DNA from: Neoalteromonas arenosi
GTDB taxonomy: Bacteria > Pseudomonadota > Gammaproteobacteria > Enterobacterales > Alteromonadaceae
Length of the DNA stretch: 64,000 nt
Assembly: GCF_030362855.1 (NCBI RefSeq)
Contig: NZ_JAUCBP010000001.1
Span: forward strand, 193,613-257,612
Direction of reading: 5' to 3'
The number at the start of each line of letters is the position of its first letter. The first letter of the stretch is position 1. A program made the position numbers and the translations under genes. A model generated the notes under the pieces. It had not been told where the DNA came from, did not search any database, and worked only from the letters and a program-made list of their open reading frames with translations. Positions 47,518-56,292 of the stretch are shown piece by piece.

Positions 47518-48189
47518 ATGTCTGAGAGATTACAATATGTTGATGTTCCAGCCAGTGGCCAACATCGCGCTACCGTAATTTGGCTACACGGATTAGGTGA
47601 TTCGGGTAACGGCTTTGCCCCCATAGTGCCGGAGTTACACTTACCTGAAAATCACGGTATTCGTTTTATTTTTCCGCATGCGCCGGTGCAGCCTATTACG
47701 ATTAACAACGGCATGTCGATGCGCGCCTGGTATGATATCAAATCCTTGGACTTTAACTCACGGGCTGATGTAGCCGGGGTTGAACAGTCGGCAGCGCAAG
47801 TACAACAACTTATCGATGATGAGATAGCTGCTGGGATCCCGAGCAACAAAATAGTTATTGCAGGTTTCTCACAAGGTGGTGTTATTGCCTACCATTTGGC
47901 AACGCGCGGCCAGACTACCTTCGCCGGTGTAATGACACTGTCTACCTACATGTGTGAAGCCGACAAACTAGCCGCGGAGAAAACATCGGCAAATAGTGCA
48001 ACACCATTTATGGTGTGCCATGGTCAACAGGATGACGTGGTGCCTATGTTCCTAGGACACTCAGCCTATAAATCAATTACCGCCAATGGTTACCAAGCCG
48101 AATGGCACGAATATGTCATGCAGCACAATGTGTGTATGCAGGAAATTCGCGATATTTCGAGTTGGTTGCAAAAAGTATTAGCCCAATAG
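47518..48189 (+). CDS. Carboxylesterase/phospholipase (alpha/beta hydrolase)
   Basis: A 223-residue cytosolic alpha/beta hydrolase of the acyl-protein thioesterase/carboxylesterase group. The oxyanion region IWLHGLGDSGNGFAP is followed by nucleophile S118 in IAGFSQGGVIA, the catalytic aspartate in GQQDDVVPM, and a histidine near EYVMQHNV. It hydrolyses short acyl esters; the physiological substrate is unknown. It lies 9 bp after cyaY and probably shares its promoter. Confidence 0.9.
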   Translation: MSERLQYVDVPASGQHRATVIWLHGLGDSGNGFAPIVPELHLPENHGIRFIFPHAPVQPITINNGMSMRAWYDIKSLDFNSRADVAGVEQSAAQVQQLIDDEIAAGIPSNKIVIAGFSQGGVIAYHLATRGQTTFAGVMTLSTYMCEADKLAAEKTSANSATPFMVCHGQQDDVVPMFLGHSAYKSITANGYQAEWHEYVMQHNVCMQEIRDISSWLQKVLAQ

Positions 48190-48347
48190 ATAAAAGAGCG
48201 GAGGGTTGAAACCTCAAATCCTCCGCGGGTTGTAAGCATCAATCTCCACGTCCACAGTACTCTTAAGTAAATACGGTGTGAAAGTTTTTCTGTCCATTAC
48301 CGGTTTTATTCTGCATCTAATCAAGAAAACACAACCACGGATTTACC

Positions 48348-48815
48348 ATGAAACAACTATCACTTTTATTGCGCGGCTTTGTACTATTTTTAATATTTGC
48401 GGCTGCCAATGCACATGCCGATGACCCAATCGAAACAGGAACCTTTAACAACAAGGCCATTTACGGTTATGACACAGTCGCATACTTTACGATGGGTGAG
48501 CCAGTTAAGGGCTCTGATAAATATATGACAACTTGGCGTGGCGCAGAATGGTATTTTTCGTCACAAGAACACCTGGATATGTTTACCCATGAACCAGAGA
48601 AATTTGCGCCTCAGTACGGCGGTTATTGCGCATACGCCATGTCTGATGGTCGGTTAGTCGGCATTGATGAAGAGGCCTTTACTATTCTCGATGGCAAACT
48701 GTACTTGAACTACAGTAAAAGTGTTATGCGTGAATGGCGCGCGAATACAGGACAGTTTATTGAAGAAGCCAACGCTTGGTATCCAAAACTTGTCGATTTG
48801 CCTGCTGGCGAGTAA
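48348..48815 (+). CDS. Secreted YHS-domain protein
   Basis: A 155-residue protein with a signal peptide (FVLFLIFAAANAHA). Next is the YHS-like block AIYGYDTVAYFTMGEPVKGSDKYMTTWRGAEWYFSSQEHLDMFTHEPEKFAPQYGGYCAYA, which includes the conserved YDTVAY...PQYGGYCA arrangement. YHS domains bind metals in several transporters; in these small exported proteins the role is not established. It is monocistronic, with a 158-bp leader and a good terminator at 48845-48867. Confidence 0.87.
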   Translation: MKQLSLLLRGFVLFLIFAAANAHADDPIETGTFNNKAIYGYDTVAYFTMGEPVKGSDKYMTTWRGAEWYFSSQEHLDMFTHEPEKFAPQYGGYCAYAMSDGRLVGIDEEAFTILDGKLYLNYSKSVMREWRANTGQFIEEANAWYPKLVDLPAGE

Positions 48816-48844
48816 CGTCCGGCAATATCCAGGTACACGAGTAC

Positions 48845-48867
48845 AGGCAGCTTTGGCTGCCTTTTTT
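48845..48867 (+). terminator. Intrinsic terminator after YHS gene
   Basis: Stem AGGCAGC/GCTGCCT with a 4-base loop, then six T. It lies 29 bp past the YHS stop and separates it from hemC. Confidence 0.9.
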
Positions 48868-48929
48868 ATTCTCTTCAATGGCTTAGATAAGTTACACTTA
48901 AGGAATGAAGTGAATGTTTTAGAGTCAAT

Positions 48930-49859
48930 GTGAAAGATCCCAATACCATTAGAATTGCAACGCGGAAAAGTGCGTTAGCCATGTGGCAAGCCGAATATGT
49001 GCAAGCTGAGTTACTCCGTCATCATCCGGACTTGACGGTTGAGCTTGTACCTATGTCCACACAGGGCGATCGGATTTTAGATACGCCATTAGCCAAGATT
49101 GGTGGTAAAGGGCTCTTTATCAAAGAGCTCGAAGTAGCAATGCTCGAGAATAGAGCGGATATTGCTGTGCACTCGATGAAAGATGTGCCGGTCGAGTTTC
49201 CTCAAGGCTTTGGGCTTCATGCAATTTGTCCTCGCGAAAACCCTTTCGATGCATTTGTATCTAACACATACAGCTCCATTGGTGAGTTACCCCAAGGCGC
49301 AATTGTGGGAACCTCGAGTCTGCGTCGCCAATGTCAGCTGCGCCACCATCGCCCCGATTTGGTCATTAAAGACTTACGCGGTAACGTCAATACTCGCTTG
49401 CAAAAGCTCGACAACGGTGAATATGACGCCATTATATTAGCCGCAGCGGGCTTAATCCGATTGGGCATGAATAAACGAATAAAATACACCCTGCCAATTG
49501 AGTTATCGCTGCCTGCTGTTGGGCAAGGCGCTGTTGGTATTGAATGTCGCAACGATGACGCGGCGCTAATAAAGCGGCTAAAACCTTTGCAGGATGATGC
49601 AACATTTTACCGCGTGACGGCAGAACGCGCCTTAAATGCCCGACTTCAAGGCGGCTGCCAAGTACCCATCGGGAGTTTTGCCCAGCTCAATGGCGACACA
49701 TTGTTACTCAAAGGATTAGTTGGCAGTACCGATGGCGAGACACTCATAACCGCTGAAGCCAGTGCAAATATTAACGACGCAGAAGCACTCGGGATTTCAG
49801 TTGCTGAACAGCTTTTGGCACAAGGTGCTGGGGCGTTATTAGCAGAGCTCCACAGTTAA
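48930..49859 (+). CDS. hemC: Hydroxymethylbilane synthase (porphobilinogen deaminase)
   Basis: Third step of haem synthesis: four porphobilinogens are polymerised to hydroxymethylbilane. The 309-residue protein has [18 protein letters not shown], the [10 protein letters not shown]-type cofactor region, SLRRQCQL, and the dipyrromethane-carrying C243 in [16 protein letters not shown] at 48930 is the only good start; the neighbouring ATG is out of frame and meets a stop. hemD follows after 14 bp, then hemX and hemY, a conserved gammaproteobacterial operon. Confidence 0.97.
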   Translation: MKDPNTIRIATRKSALAMWQAEYVQAELLRHHPDLTVELVPMSTQGDRILDTPLAKIGGKGLFIKELEVAMLENRADIAVHSMKDVPVEFPQGFGLHAICPRENPFDAFVSNTYSSIGELPQGAIVGTSSLRRQCQLRHHRPDLVIKDLRGNVNTRLQKLDNGEYDAIILAAAGLIRLGMNKRIKYTLPIELSLPAVGQGAVGIECRNDDAALIKRLKPLQDDATFYRVTAERALNARLQGGCQVPIGSFAQLNGDTLLLKGLVGSTDGETLITAEASANINDAEALGISVAEQLLAQGAGALLAELHS

Positions 49860-49873
49860 GCGCGCGGTACACC

Positions 49874-50593
49874 ATGATTGTTATTATTCGCCCTGAACAA
49901 TCATTGGCAGCCAGTATGGCGTTTTTCGAAACGCATCTGGAAGATTGCACGGGAGTCGCTGTGCAACGCGTGGTAGAAGAGCCCGAGGGTTATAAGCAGC
50001 TGATCTGTGCAATTAAATATGCGGCCATCGATACTGCAATTGTGACAAGCCAATACGCCGCGCATGCATTGGCGTATGCGCTGAAACTCAATGAATCCCG
50101 GGTACACCCTAAACGCATTATTTGTATTGGTCACAAAACAGCGAGAGTCTTAGTCAATTTTAAAGACCTTTGTCATGTACCGACCGACGCCACATCTGAA
50201 GGACTACTCAATGATCCGATTTTAGACGACATTGAGGGCCGAAAAGTTGGCATAATCAAAGGCACTGCCGGTCGTACTCTGATCCATGCAACTCTGGCAG
50301 AGCGCGGCGCTCACTGTCACGATTATCCCGTGTACCGACGTCAATCAATTCCCATAAACCATGACAATCAAGAGCGATTAGTAAAGGCTTCCGTTATTAT
50401 TGTCACCAATGGCGAGGCGATAGAACAGTTAACCAAGCACCCTGTTTTTGTAAACTTAAAACAAAAAACTTGGATTGTACCAAGTCAACGAGTTGCTGAT
50501 ATGGCAAAACGAGCAAGCATTGATACAGTGCACATAAGCGCTGGCGCTAGTGACGCAGCGTTGCTAAAGTGTGTTAATCAAATTTTGGAGTAA
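49874..50593 (+). CDS. hemD: Uroporphyrinogen-III synthase
   Basis: A 239-residue enzyme that cyclises hydroxymethylbilane with inversion of ring D. Sequence conservation in HemD is low; visible marks are VTSQYAAHALAYAL, ICIGHKTARVL, TSEGLL and GIIKGTAGRTLIHATLAERGA in the two-domain layout. The position between hemC and hemX is decisive. It is followed after 3 bp by hemX. No fusion to HemX or a methyltransferase domain. Confidence 0.9.
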   Translation: MIVIIRPEQSLAASMAFFETHLEDCTGVAVQRVVEEPEGYKQLICAIKYAAIDTAIVTSQYAAHALAYALKLNESRVHPKRIICIGHKTARVLVNFKDLCHVPTDATSEGLLNDPILDDIEGRKVGIIKGTAGRTLIHATLAERGAHCHDYPVYRRQSIPINHDNQERLVKASVIIVTNGEAIEQLTKHPVFVNLKQKTWIVPSQRVADMAKRASIDTVHISAGASDAALLKCVNQILE

Positions 50594-50596
50594 TGC

Positions 50597-51772
50597 ATGG
50601 CTGATTCTGACACCTCAAATACCACAAGTGCTATGACTACGACTTCGGCGGCGGACGAAAGTAAGGTAATTGAGGCCGAAACCTCTTCTCGCGCAACCCA
50701 ACCTAAACCGAAAACAGGATTGTTGTGGTTTTTCATTACCATCAATTTATTATTGTTAATTGCGGTAGCCGGAGCCTGTGGCTGGTATTACTGGACAAAG
50801 TTGCGTGTTGACGATGGACAGCAGCAGCAAATACAAGGCGCTTTAACGACTCAACAACAGGCATTAGCCACTGCCCAATCAGAACTCACAGATGTTAAAA
50901 ATCAGTTGAATAATCTGGCGCAAACGCAACGTCAAACCTTACAAACGAATCAGCAGGCGATGACTGACGCGCAGTCAACTATTGCAGCGCTGACTCAGCG
51001 GATTGAGCTTTTGCAGCTCGAGTTAACGGAAATAGGAGGTCGTCGCCCTTCAGATTGGTTGTTGGCGGAAGCGGATTATCTCGTGCGCATGGCAGGTCGT
51101 AAATTGTGGCTTGAAGGCGATGATCGCAGCGCGTTAATGATGCTTGCCGCCGCTGATGCTCGGTTAGCTGACCTTGCCGACCCATCGCTTATCCCAATTC
51201 GTCAGTTGTTGGCTGAAGATATGCAAACGCTACGTCAACTGAATCCCACCTCACTAACATCAGTCGCGTTGGCCATTTCTGGTTTGATACCGCAAGTCGA
51301 CAACTTACCGATATATACTCATTTCCCCGAAGAGTATAAACCCGAACCTCAAGAACTGAGTGAGTCGGTGGGCGATTGGCGCGAGAATCTCAGCCGAAGC
51401 TGGGATGCGTTTATTGAGAAATTCATGCGTGTTGAATCAACAACTACGCCAATCAAACCCTTTATCAGCGAAGAAGGGCAATGGCTTGCCCGCCAGCAAC
51501 TTAAGTTTGCGCTTATGCAGGCCAAAACAGCGGCGCTAAGCGCCGAAGAAACGCTTTACCAACAGTCACTGCAACGCGCAATGGCACTTGTAGTGAACGA
51601 TTTTGATTTGGAAACGACGGACGTCCAACAATTTAGTCATGCGCTACAGAATTTAATCGAAACGCCTGTCGACAAGCCTTTCCCAGCCGAATTAAGAGCA
51701 CAAAGGGCACTCGAAGATAAACTCGACACCCGTATCAATGCGTTGTTTGGTAAACAGGAAGAAGCACTATGA
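50597..51772 (+). CDS. hemX: HemX membrane protein
   Basis: A 391-residue inner-membrane protein of the HemX family, often mislabelled uroporphyrinogen-III methyltransferase; no methyltransferase motif is present. The Ser/Thr-rich N-terminus (1-40) is followed by one membrane segment (41-64, TGLLWFFITINLLLLIAVAGA), a Gln-rich coiled coil (about 75-150), and the conserved soluble domain with DWLLAEADYLVRMAGRKLWLEGDDRSALMMLAAADARLADL. The role in haem synthesis is not defined. hemY overlaps its stop by 4 bases. Confidence 0.92.
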   Translation: MADSDTSNTTSAMTTTSAADESKVIEAETSSRATQPKPKTGLLWFFITINLLLLIAVAGACGWYYWTKLRVDDGQQQQIQGALTTQQQALATAQSELTDVKNQLNNLAQTQRQTLQTNQQAMTDAQSTIAALTQRIELLQLELTEIGGRRPSDWLLAEADYLVRMAGRKLWLEGDDRSALMMLAAADARLADLADPSLIPIRQLLAEDMQTLRQLNPTSLTSVALAISGLIPQVDNLPIYTHFPEEYKPEPQELSESVGDWRENLSRSWDAFIEKFMRVESTTTPIKPFISEEGQWLARQQLKFALMQAKTAALSAEETLYQQSLQRAMALVVNDFDLETTDVQQFSHALQNLIETPVDKPFPAELRAQRALEDKLDTRINALFGKQEEAL

Positions 51773-52932
51773 AGCGCCTAGTGTTAATTCTTGGAGTTTT
51801 CTTATTAATGGTAGTGGCCATGATCGTTGGCTCACAGCTGGTTGAACATAAAGGCTATGTGTTAATCCGGCTGGGTGACATGTCGTTTGAAACCAGCTTT
51901 TTAACCTTACTGATTTTGATATTTGGCTCTGTTGTCCTGTTTTTAATAGGCCTTTCAGTTAGCAAGCGCTTACTACGGATTACTCTAGGCTCTAAATACT
52001 GGCTTGGTTCGTTTAGCCAGCGCCGGCTGAGCAAAGCCTACTTCAAAGGTATGACCGCCTATTTTGAAGGTGACTTAAACCGCGCAGATCGCTGGTTACA
52101 ACGCACCCGTTCCGGTGATTTTGATGGCGTCAATTTACTTGCCGCGGGTCAAGTGGCAGCAGACCTTGGTGACCGTGATAGAGCTGAAAAATACTGGCTA
52201 GAAGCCGCTGACGAAAGTAATGCCGACTATGCCGCAAAGGTATGTATTGCGAAGAGCCACCTCGCCAATAATGAAGCCGGGAAAGCACTTGAGATTATTG
52301 AAGCCCTTAGCGAGGAAGAACAGAAGCGTATTTCCATCGTGAATTTGTGGATCACAATTCTTGCTCACCTGGGTAGATGGCAGGAGATTCAACAGCGTCT
52401 ACCCCAATGGCGAAAGCCATTAGGCGATGCTTATTCCAGCTGGGCCAAGCAAGCCTCTAAAGGTGAGTTTGCTGAAATAGCCAGCCGCTCGGGTGCAAAC
52501 GAATTAATCCAACACTGGCATCAGTTGCCTCGTGCGAGCCGCAAAGACAGAGCCAAACAGGCGGCTTACGTGCAACAGCTATTAGACCAAGGAATGCACA
52601 ATGAAGCCCAAAAACACCTAGTCGAATGGCAAGGCGCGGGCCCGGTTGAAGAACTGTTACCGCTGATGAAGGAGTTGCGTCTGCCTAACCCAGCGCCAGC
52701 GGTGAAGCTGTTAGAACACTGGCTCAAACAAGATGAAAATAATGTTGAGTACCTAACCGTATTAGGTGCTATCGCAATGAATTGTGGCAACGATATTCTG
52801 GCGGAAAAAGTCCTGCAGAAAGCCATTAAGCTTGAACCTACCCAGGAGCGCCTGCGTATGCTTGCGCAAATCAGTGAGCGACAACAAGACAATGTCCGCG
52901 CGTTGGCGTTATACAAACAAAGCGTCGAGTAG
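51769..52932 (+). CDS. hemY: HemY tetratricopeptide membrane protein
   Basis: A 387-residue protein with two N-terminal membrane helices (about 3-22 and 43-65) and a cytoplasmic TPR region. Conserved HemY features include SKAYFKGMTAYFEGDLNRADRWLQRT, LLAAGQVAADLGDRDRAEKYWLEA and the C-terminal AIKLEPTQERLRMLAQISERQQDNVRALALYKQ. This gammaproteobacterial HemY is not the Gram-positive coproporphyrinogen oxidase of the same name. It overlaps hemX by 4 bases and is followed 5 bp later by a cupin gene. Confidence 0.93.
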   Translation: MKRLVLILGVFLLMVVAMIVGSQLVEHKGYVLIRLGDMSFETSFLTLLILIFGSVVLFLIGLSVSKRLLRITLGSKYWLGSFSQRRLSKAYFKGMTAYFEGDLNRADRWLQRTRSGDFDGVNLLAAGQVAADLGDRDRAEKYWLEAADESNADYAAKVCIAKSHLANNEAGKALEIIEALSEEEQKRISIVNLWITILAHLGRWQEIQQRLPQWRKPLGDAYSSWAKQASKGEFAEIASRSGANELIQHWHQLPRASRKDRAKQAAYVQQLLDQGMHNEAQKHLVEWQGAGPVEELLPLMKELRLPNPAPAVKLLEHWLKQDENNVEYLTVLGAIAMNCGNDILAEKVLQKAIKLEPTQERLRMLAQISERQQDNVRALALYKQSVE

Positions 52933-52937
52933 GGACA

Positions 52938-53597
52938 GTGGAACTCAATAGCGATTTTACCCAACGCGTGGTAATCCGTCCGGAAGAATACCAATGGGTT
53001 GACAGCCCGATGGCTGGTGTAGAACGCATGATGCTGGACAGGATTGGTGGTGAAGTTGCACGGGCGACATCCATTGTTCGCTACGCGCCCAACAGTGAGT
53101 TTCCAGAACACATTCACGGCGGTGGTGAGGAGATCTTTGTCCTTGATGGTGTGTTTGCAGATGAGCATGCGCAATATCCTGCCGGCACATACATTCGCAA
53201 CCCAATCGGAACGTCACATGCGCCCAAGGTAGGCAGCAATGGGGCAACGATATTCGTAAAACTGCATCAATTTGATCCAACTGACAAGGCTCAAATCACA
53301 GTCGATACTCGCAGTGAGCGATGGTCTCCAGGTGTTGTACAAGGATTGTCAGTGATGAGTTTGCACACCTTTGGTAGTGAGCATGTCGCCTTAGTAAAAT
53401 GGGAGCCTGACACACAATTTCAGCCTCACAAGCATTGGGGCGGTGAGGAGATATTCGTTTTACAGGGGACCTTTTACGACGAGCACGGTGAATACCCTCA
53501 AGGGACGTGGATACGCAGCCCACATTTGAGTCAGCACACCCCTTTTACCCAAGAAGATGGTGCGCTAATTTACGTGAAAGTTGGTCATTTGACCTAG
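52938..53597 (+). CDS. Double-cupin ChrR-like protein
   Basis: A 219-residue protein of two tandem ChrR-type cupins (about 10-110 and 120-219). Each has a metal-binding box: FPEHIHGGGEEIFVLDGVFADEH in the first and FQPHKHWGGEEIFVLQGTFYDEH in the second. The paired HxH/E ligands suggest zinc or another metal in each. It resembles the ChrR anti-sigma cupin but lacks the N-terminal anti-sigma domain, so it is probably an enzyme or binder. GTG start, 5 bp behind hemY, so it joins the haem operon. Confidence 0.85.
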   Translation: MELNSDFTQRVVIRPEEYQWVDSPMAGVERMMLDRIGGEVARATSIVRYAPNSEFPEHIHGGGEEIFVLDGVFADEHAQYPAGTYIRNPIGTSHAPKVGSNGATIFVKLHQFDPTDKAQITVDTRSERWSPGVVQGLSVMSLHTFGSEHVALVKWEPDTQFQPHKHWGGEEIFVLQGTFYDEHGEYPQGTWIRSPHLSQHTPFTQEDGALIYVKVGHLT

Positions 53598-53788
53598 CCA
53601 TCTGATAAGCGTTTGAACCTACCGCCATTGTGATAGATACTGTACAACGTGGCGCCTAGCCACGTGGACTAGTGTTAATCAAGGATAGAGATGGCAATAA
53701 ATGCTTTCGTTACTGCGCCATAACCTGTTCTTGCCAAAGGCTATTTAACCAACGTTGGTAAGGTAGTCGATTACGTTGAGCAAAAACT

Positions 53789-55138
53789 ATGACAAATAAT
53801 TGTTGGACTGTTTTGGGTATTGAGCCGACACAAAATAGCCAAATCATAAAACATGCCTACACACATTTATTAAAAGACAGCCATCCAGATGATAATCCCG
53901 AGGGGTTCGCGCAATTACAACAAGCGTATGAAGCTGCCCTCAACTATTGCAATCAACCCAGTGATTCTGAAACTACAGTCAAAGAATCCGACACAGAAGT
54001 GGATCCTGAGCCGGACTCGAAACCCAACCGCAAAGTTTTCATCGCTGCTGGCTGGTTGTTGGCTATGTTTGTGCTGTTTAGGGTGTTCTCGTTTTTGTCC
54101 GACGACCGCAGGCAAGCTGCGCAACAAGCCGAGCAAGAAGCATTAATTGAAGTCAAATGGGAACCTGACCTACTGCAATGTAACGATGTTGTAGACGCCA
54201 CAGAAACCCCACAGTTTAAGCGTTGTATTGAGCTTGCTAAACAAGGATGGGAAGAAGCTCAGCGACGAGTCGCTTGGGCCTATACAAGGGAAGGTGAACA
54301 TCAGGACTGGTCTGCAGCGTACGAATATATAACAGAGCTCGGCGAATATGACTATTACATGGACTTTCTTGGCGATATCGTTTTGTTTTTACTCGGTGAA
54401 ACTGAATCTGCGCAAATTAAAGGCGAACGAGAAATACGTGCAAAGGCCAACTTGCGATTTCCACCTGCGGAGGGATATTTGGCCACTATCTATGGCCTAG
54501 AAATCAATCTCCTCGAGCGGGACGCTAACATTTTATGGTTGTTAGAAAGTGCCTATGAAAAAAGCGAAGTCGTGGTAGATGTTTATGAAATGACTCAGGT
54601 ATACGCCAATGGCATTAAGACGCGGGTTAACTTAGATAAAGCTCGTGCGGTTTTGGCTGACTATGCTGCGAGTAATTCACCCTACAGCCTTGAAGGCGCC
54701 GCGTGGTATCTTGCCACTCTCGCAAACAATCAACTACATCCGCCAGAAGTAGCAGTGCAAATGGCAAAAACCATTATCGACTACGAAGATGAGACAGAGT
54801 TATATTCTTTTTACGACACATTAGCTGCGGCTTATGCTGCAAACCAACAGTTTGATGAAGCCACAGATACCCAAAAACAAGCGATTGCGCTAATTGATAA
54901 ATCAAGTCTCTCTGCCGCTGAAGCCGAGCAGGAAAGAGAGAATTACACCGAGCGCTTGGAGTCTTATCAACAACAACAAGCGATTGTTTACGCTGATTTA
55001 GTCATTTCAGAAGACGAGTTTTTCGATGACTTGAAAACAGATATTGAAGTAATGTTGATCGAATTATTGGATATCACCGTTGAAGCACCACAAGGCTACA
55101 CTCCCCCAGTTGCAGATGAAGCTGTGCAATTGGACTAA
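53789..55138 (+). CDS. Membrane-anchored J-domain protein
   Basis: A 449-residue protein with an N-terminal J domain (1-55): WTVLGIEPTQNSQIIKHAYTHLLKDSHPDDNPEGFAQLQQAYEAALN, in which HPD is at 32-34. An acidic linker follows, then one membrane segment (about 83-104, VFIAAGWLLAMFVLFRVFSFL). The large C-terminal part (110-449) is helical and SEL1/TPR-like, with repeated Ala/Leu-rich units. The J domain should stimulate a DnaK-type chaperone on the cytoplasmic face. The protein resembles none of the named DnaJ homologues. An OmpV-type gene follows after 13 bp, probably cotranscribed. Confidence 0.78.
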   Translation: MTNNCWTVLGIEPTQNSQIIKHAYTHLLKDSHPDDNPEGFAQLQQAYEAALNYCNQPSDSETTVKESDTEVDPEPDSKPNRKVFIAAGWLLAMFVLFRVFSFLSDDRRQAAQQAEQEALIEVKWEPDLLQCNDVVDATETPQFKRCIELAKQGWEEAQRRVAWAYTREGEHQDWSAAYEYITELGEYDYYMDFLGDIVLFLLGETESAQIKGEREIRAKANLRFPPAEGYLATIYGLEINLLERDANILWLLESAYEKSEVVVDVYEMTQVYANGIKTRVNLDKARAVLADYAASNSPYSLEGAAWYLATLANNQLHPPEVAVQMAKTIIDYEDETELYSFYDTLAAAYAANQQFDEATDTQKQAIALIDKSSLSAAEAEQERENYTERLESYQQQQAIVYADLVISEDEFFDDLKTDIEVMLIELLDITVEAPQGYTPPVADEAVQLD

Positions 55139-55151
55139 CGGATTATTATCT

Positions 55152-56051
55152 ATGTACAAACCAACATTGCTTACAGCTAGTCTTTTAGCACTGTTTCTAA
55201 GCACCAGCACAAAGGCTAACGACACGCGTGAGAATGAGTCCCCCGTGCGTGATTTAACCGGCTTTGAAGGATTAGATGAAGCGCAACCGCTATGGGAGTT
55301 TGGCGTCGGTGGAGGTGTTGGTGAAGTACCGAATTATCCGAGTTCTAGCGAGCGCAACTTTATCGGATTGGCTGCGCCTTATGTCATCTATCGCGGTGAT
55401 GTATTTCGACTAGGCGGAGGCGGTGCGCGTGCGGTTGTTGTTGAAGAAAATGACTTTGAGTTCGATATTTCTTTCGGCGGTGCCTTTTCTGCAGATAGCG
55501 ATGAGAACACGGCTCGCGAAGGCATGCCAGAACTCGACTTTCTATTCGAAGTAGGACCGCAATTGATCTATCGCGTGAAGGGTTTCGAATTTGCTAACGG
55601 CGGAAATGGGCGGTTAAATGCGCGTTTACAAGCGCGCGCGGTATTTTCTACCGATTTCGGCCGTATCGACCAACGCGGTTATGTTTTGGAGCCGACACTC
55701 ACATACCAGCAGCGCGGCAGGCTATTTAAGGATACCGGCTTGAATGCTTCGCTAAGCTTTACCTTCGCTTCCGAAAAACTGCAGGATTATTTTTATCAAG
55801 TCGACCAAGCATTTGTGACCGATACACGAGCAGCGTATGACGCGCAAAGTGGCTTTCTCGGTACGGAATTATCTGTGGGCTTCTCATTCCCGATCGGTGA
55901 GCAAGCACGCGGTTTTATCGGTGGAGGTCTGCAATGGCACAGTGGCGCTGCCAATACGGATAGTCCGTTATTCGAAGATACACTGACGTATAGCATTGCG
56001 GCGGGTTTTGTCTGGCGATTATACCAAAGTGAAACTAAAGCTAATTGGTAG
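55152..56051 (+). CDS. MipA/OmpV family outer-membrane protein
   Basis: A 299-residue protein from ATG 55152; the frame continues upstream into the previous gene. A signal peptide (LLTASLLALFLSTSTKA) is followed by a beta-barrel of the MipA/OmpV family: WEFGVGGGVGEVPNYPSSSERNFIGLAAPYVIYRGDVFRLGGGGARAV and the C-terminal TYSIAAGFVWRLYQS ending in aromatic strands. Family members take part in murein-scaffold or osmotic/peptide-resistance functions. Here it follows the J-domain gene by 13 bp. Confidence 0.88.
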   Translation: MYKPTLLTASLLALFLSTSTKANDTRENESPVRDLTGFEGLDEAQPLWEFGVGGGVGEVPNYPSSSERNFIGLAAPYVIYRGDVFRLGGGGARAVVVEENDFEFDISFGGAFSADSDENTAREGMPELDFLFEVGPQLIYRVKGFEFANGGNGRLNARLQARAVFSTDFGRIDQRGYVLEPTLTYQQRGRLFKDTGLNASLSFTFASEKLQDYFYQVDQAFVTDTRAAYDAQSGFLGTELSVGFSFPIGEQARGFIGGGLQWHSGAANTDSPLFEDTLTYSIAAGFVWRLYQSETKANW

Positions 56052-56292
56052 TCAATAGAGCCACCGGTGCTGATTGACTAGCGTTCAAACTTTATCCATT
56101 GCGGCCGCCTCTGAAGCCTGAGCTATATGGATTTTTTTGGGTGGTATTACTGAGCTTGATACACCTTTGCGGACACTTTTCTACACAGCAAAATAGAATG
56201 GGCTTGTTAGATTAACTTGTGAGAATAGATTTACATTATGTATCGTAACCACTGCGACAATTCGAATAATAAGATACAGGAGCTAAAACTCT

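Noticed and set aside
48198-48226. Inverted repeat GCGGAGG/CCTCCGC after the esterase gene
   Set aside because: The stem is 7 bp with a 15-base loop, and no T-run follows. It may be a weak terminator, but evidence is thin.
51769-52932. HemY read as protoporphyrinogen oxidase
   Set aside because: No FAD-binding motif; the membrane/TPR layout and operon place identify the gammaproteobacterial HemY, not the Gram-positive enzyme.
53647-53665. Inverted repeat ACGTGGC/GCCACGT after the cupin gene
   Set aside because: 7-bp stem, no T-run; it could be a terminator or operator, but nothing decides it.
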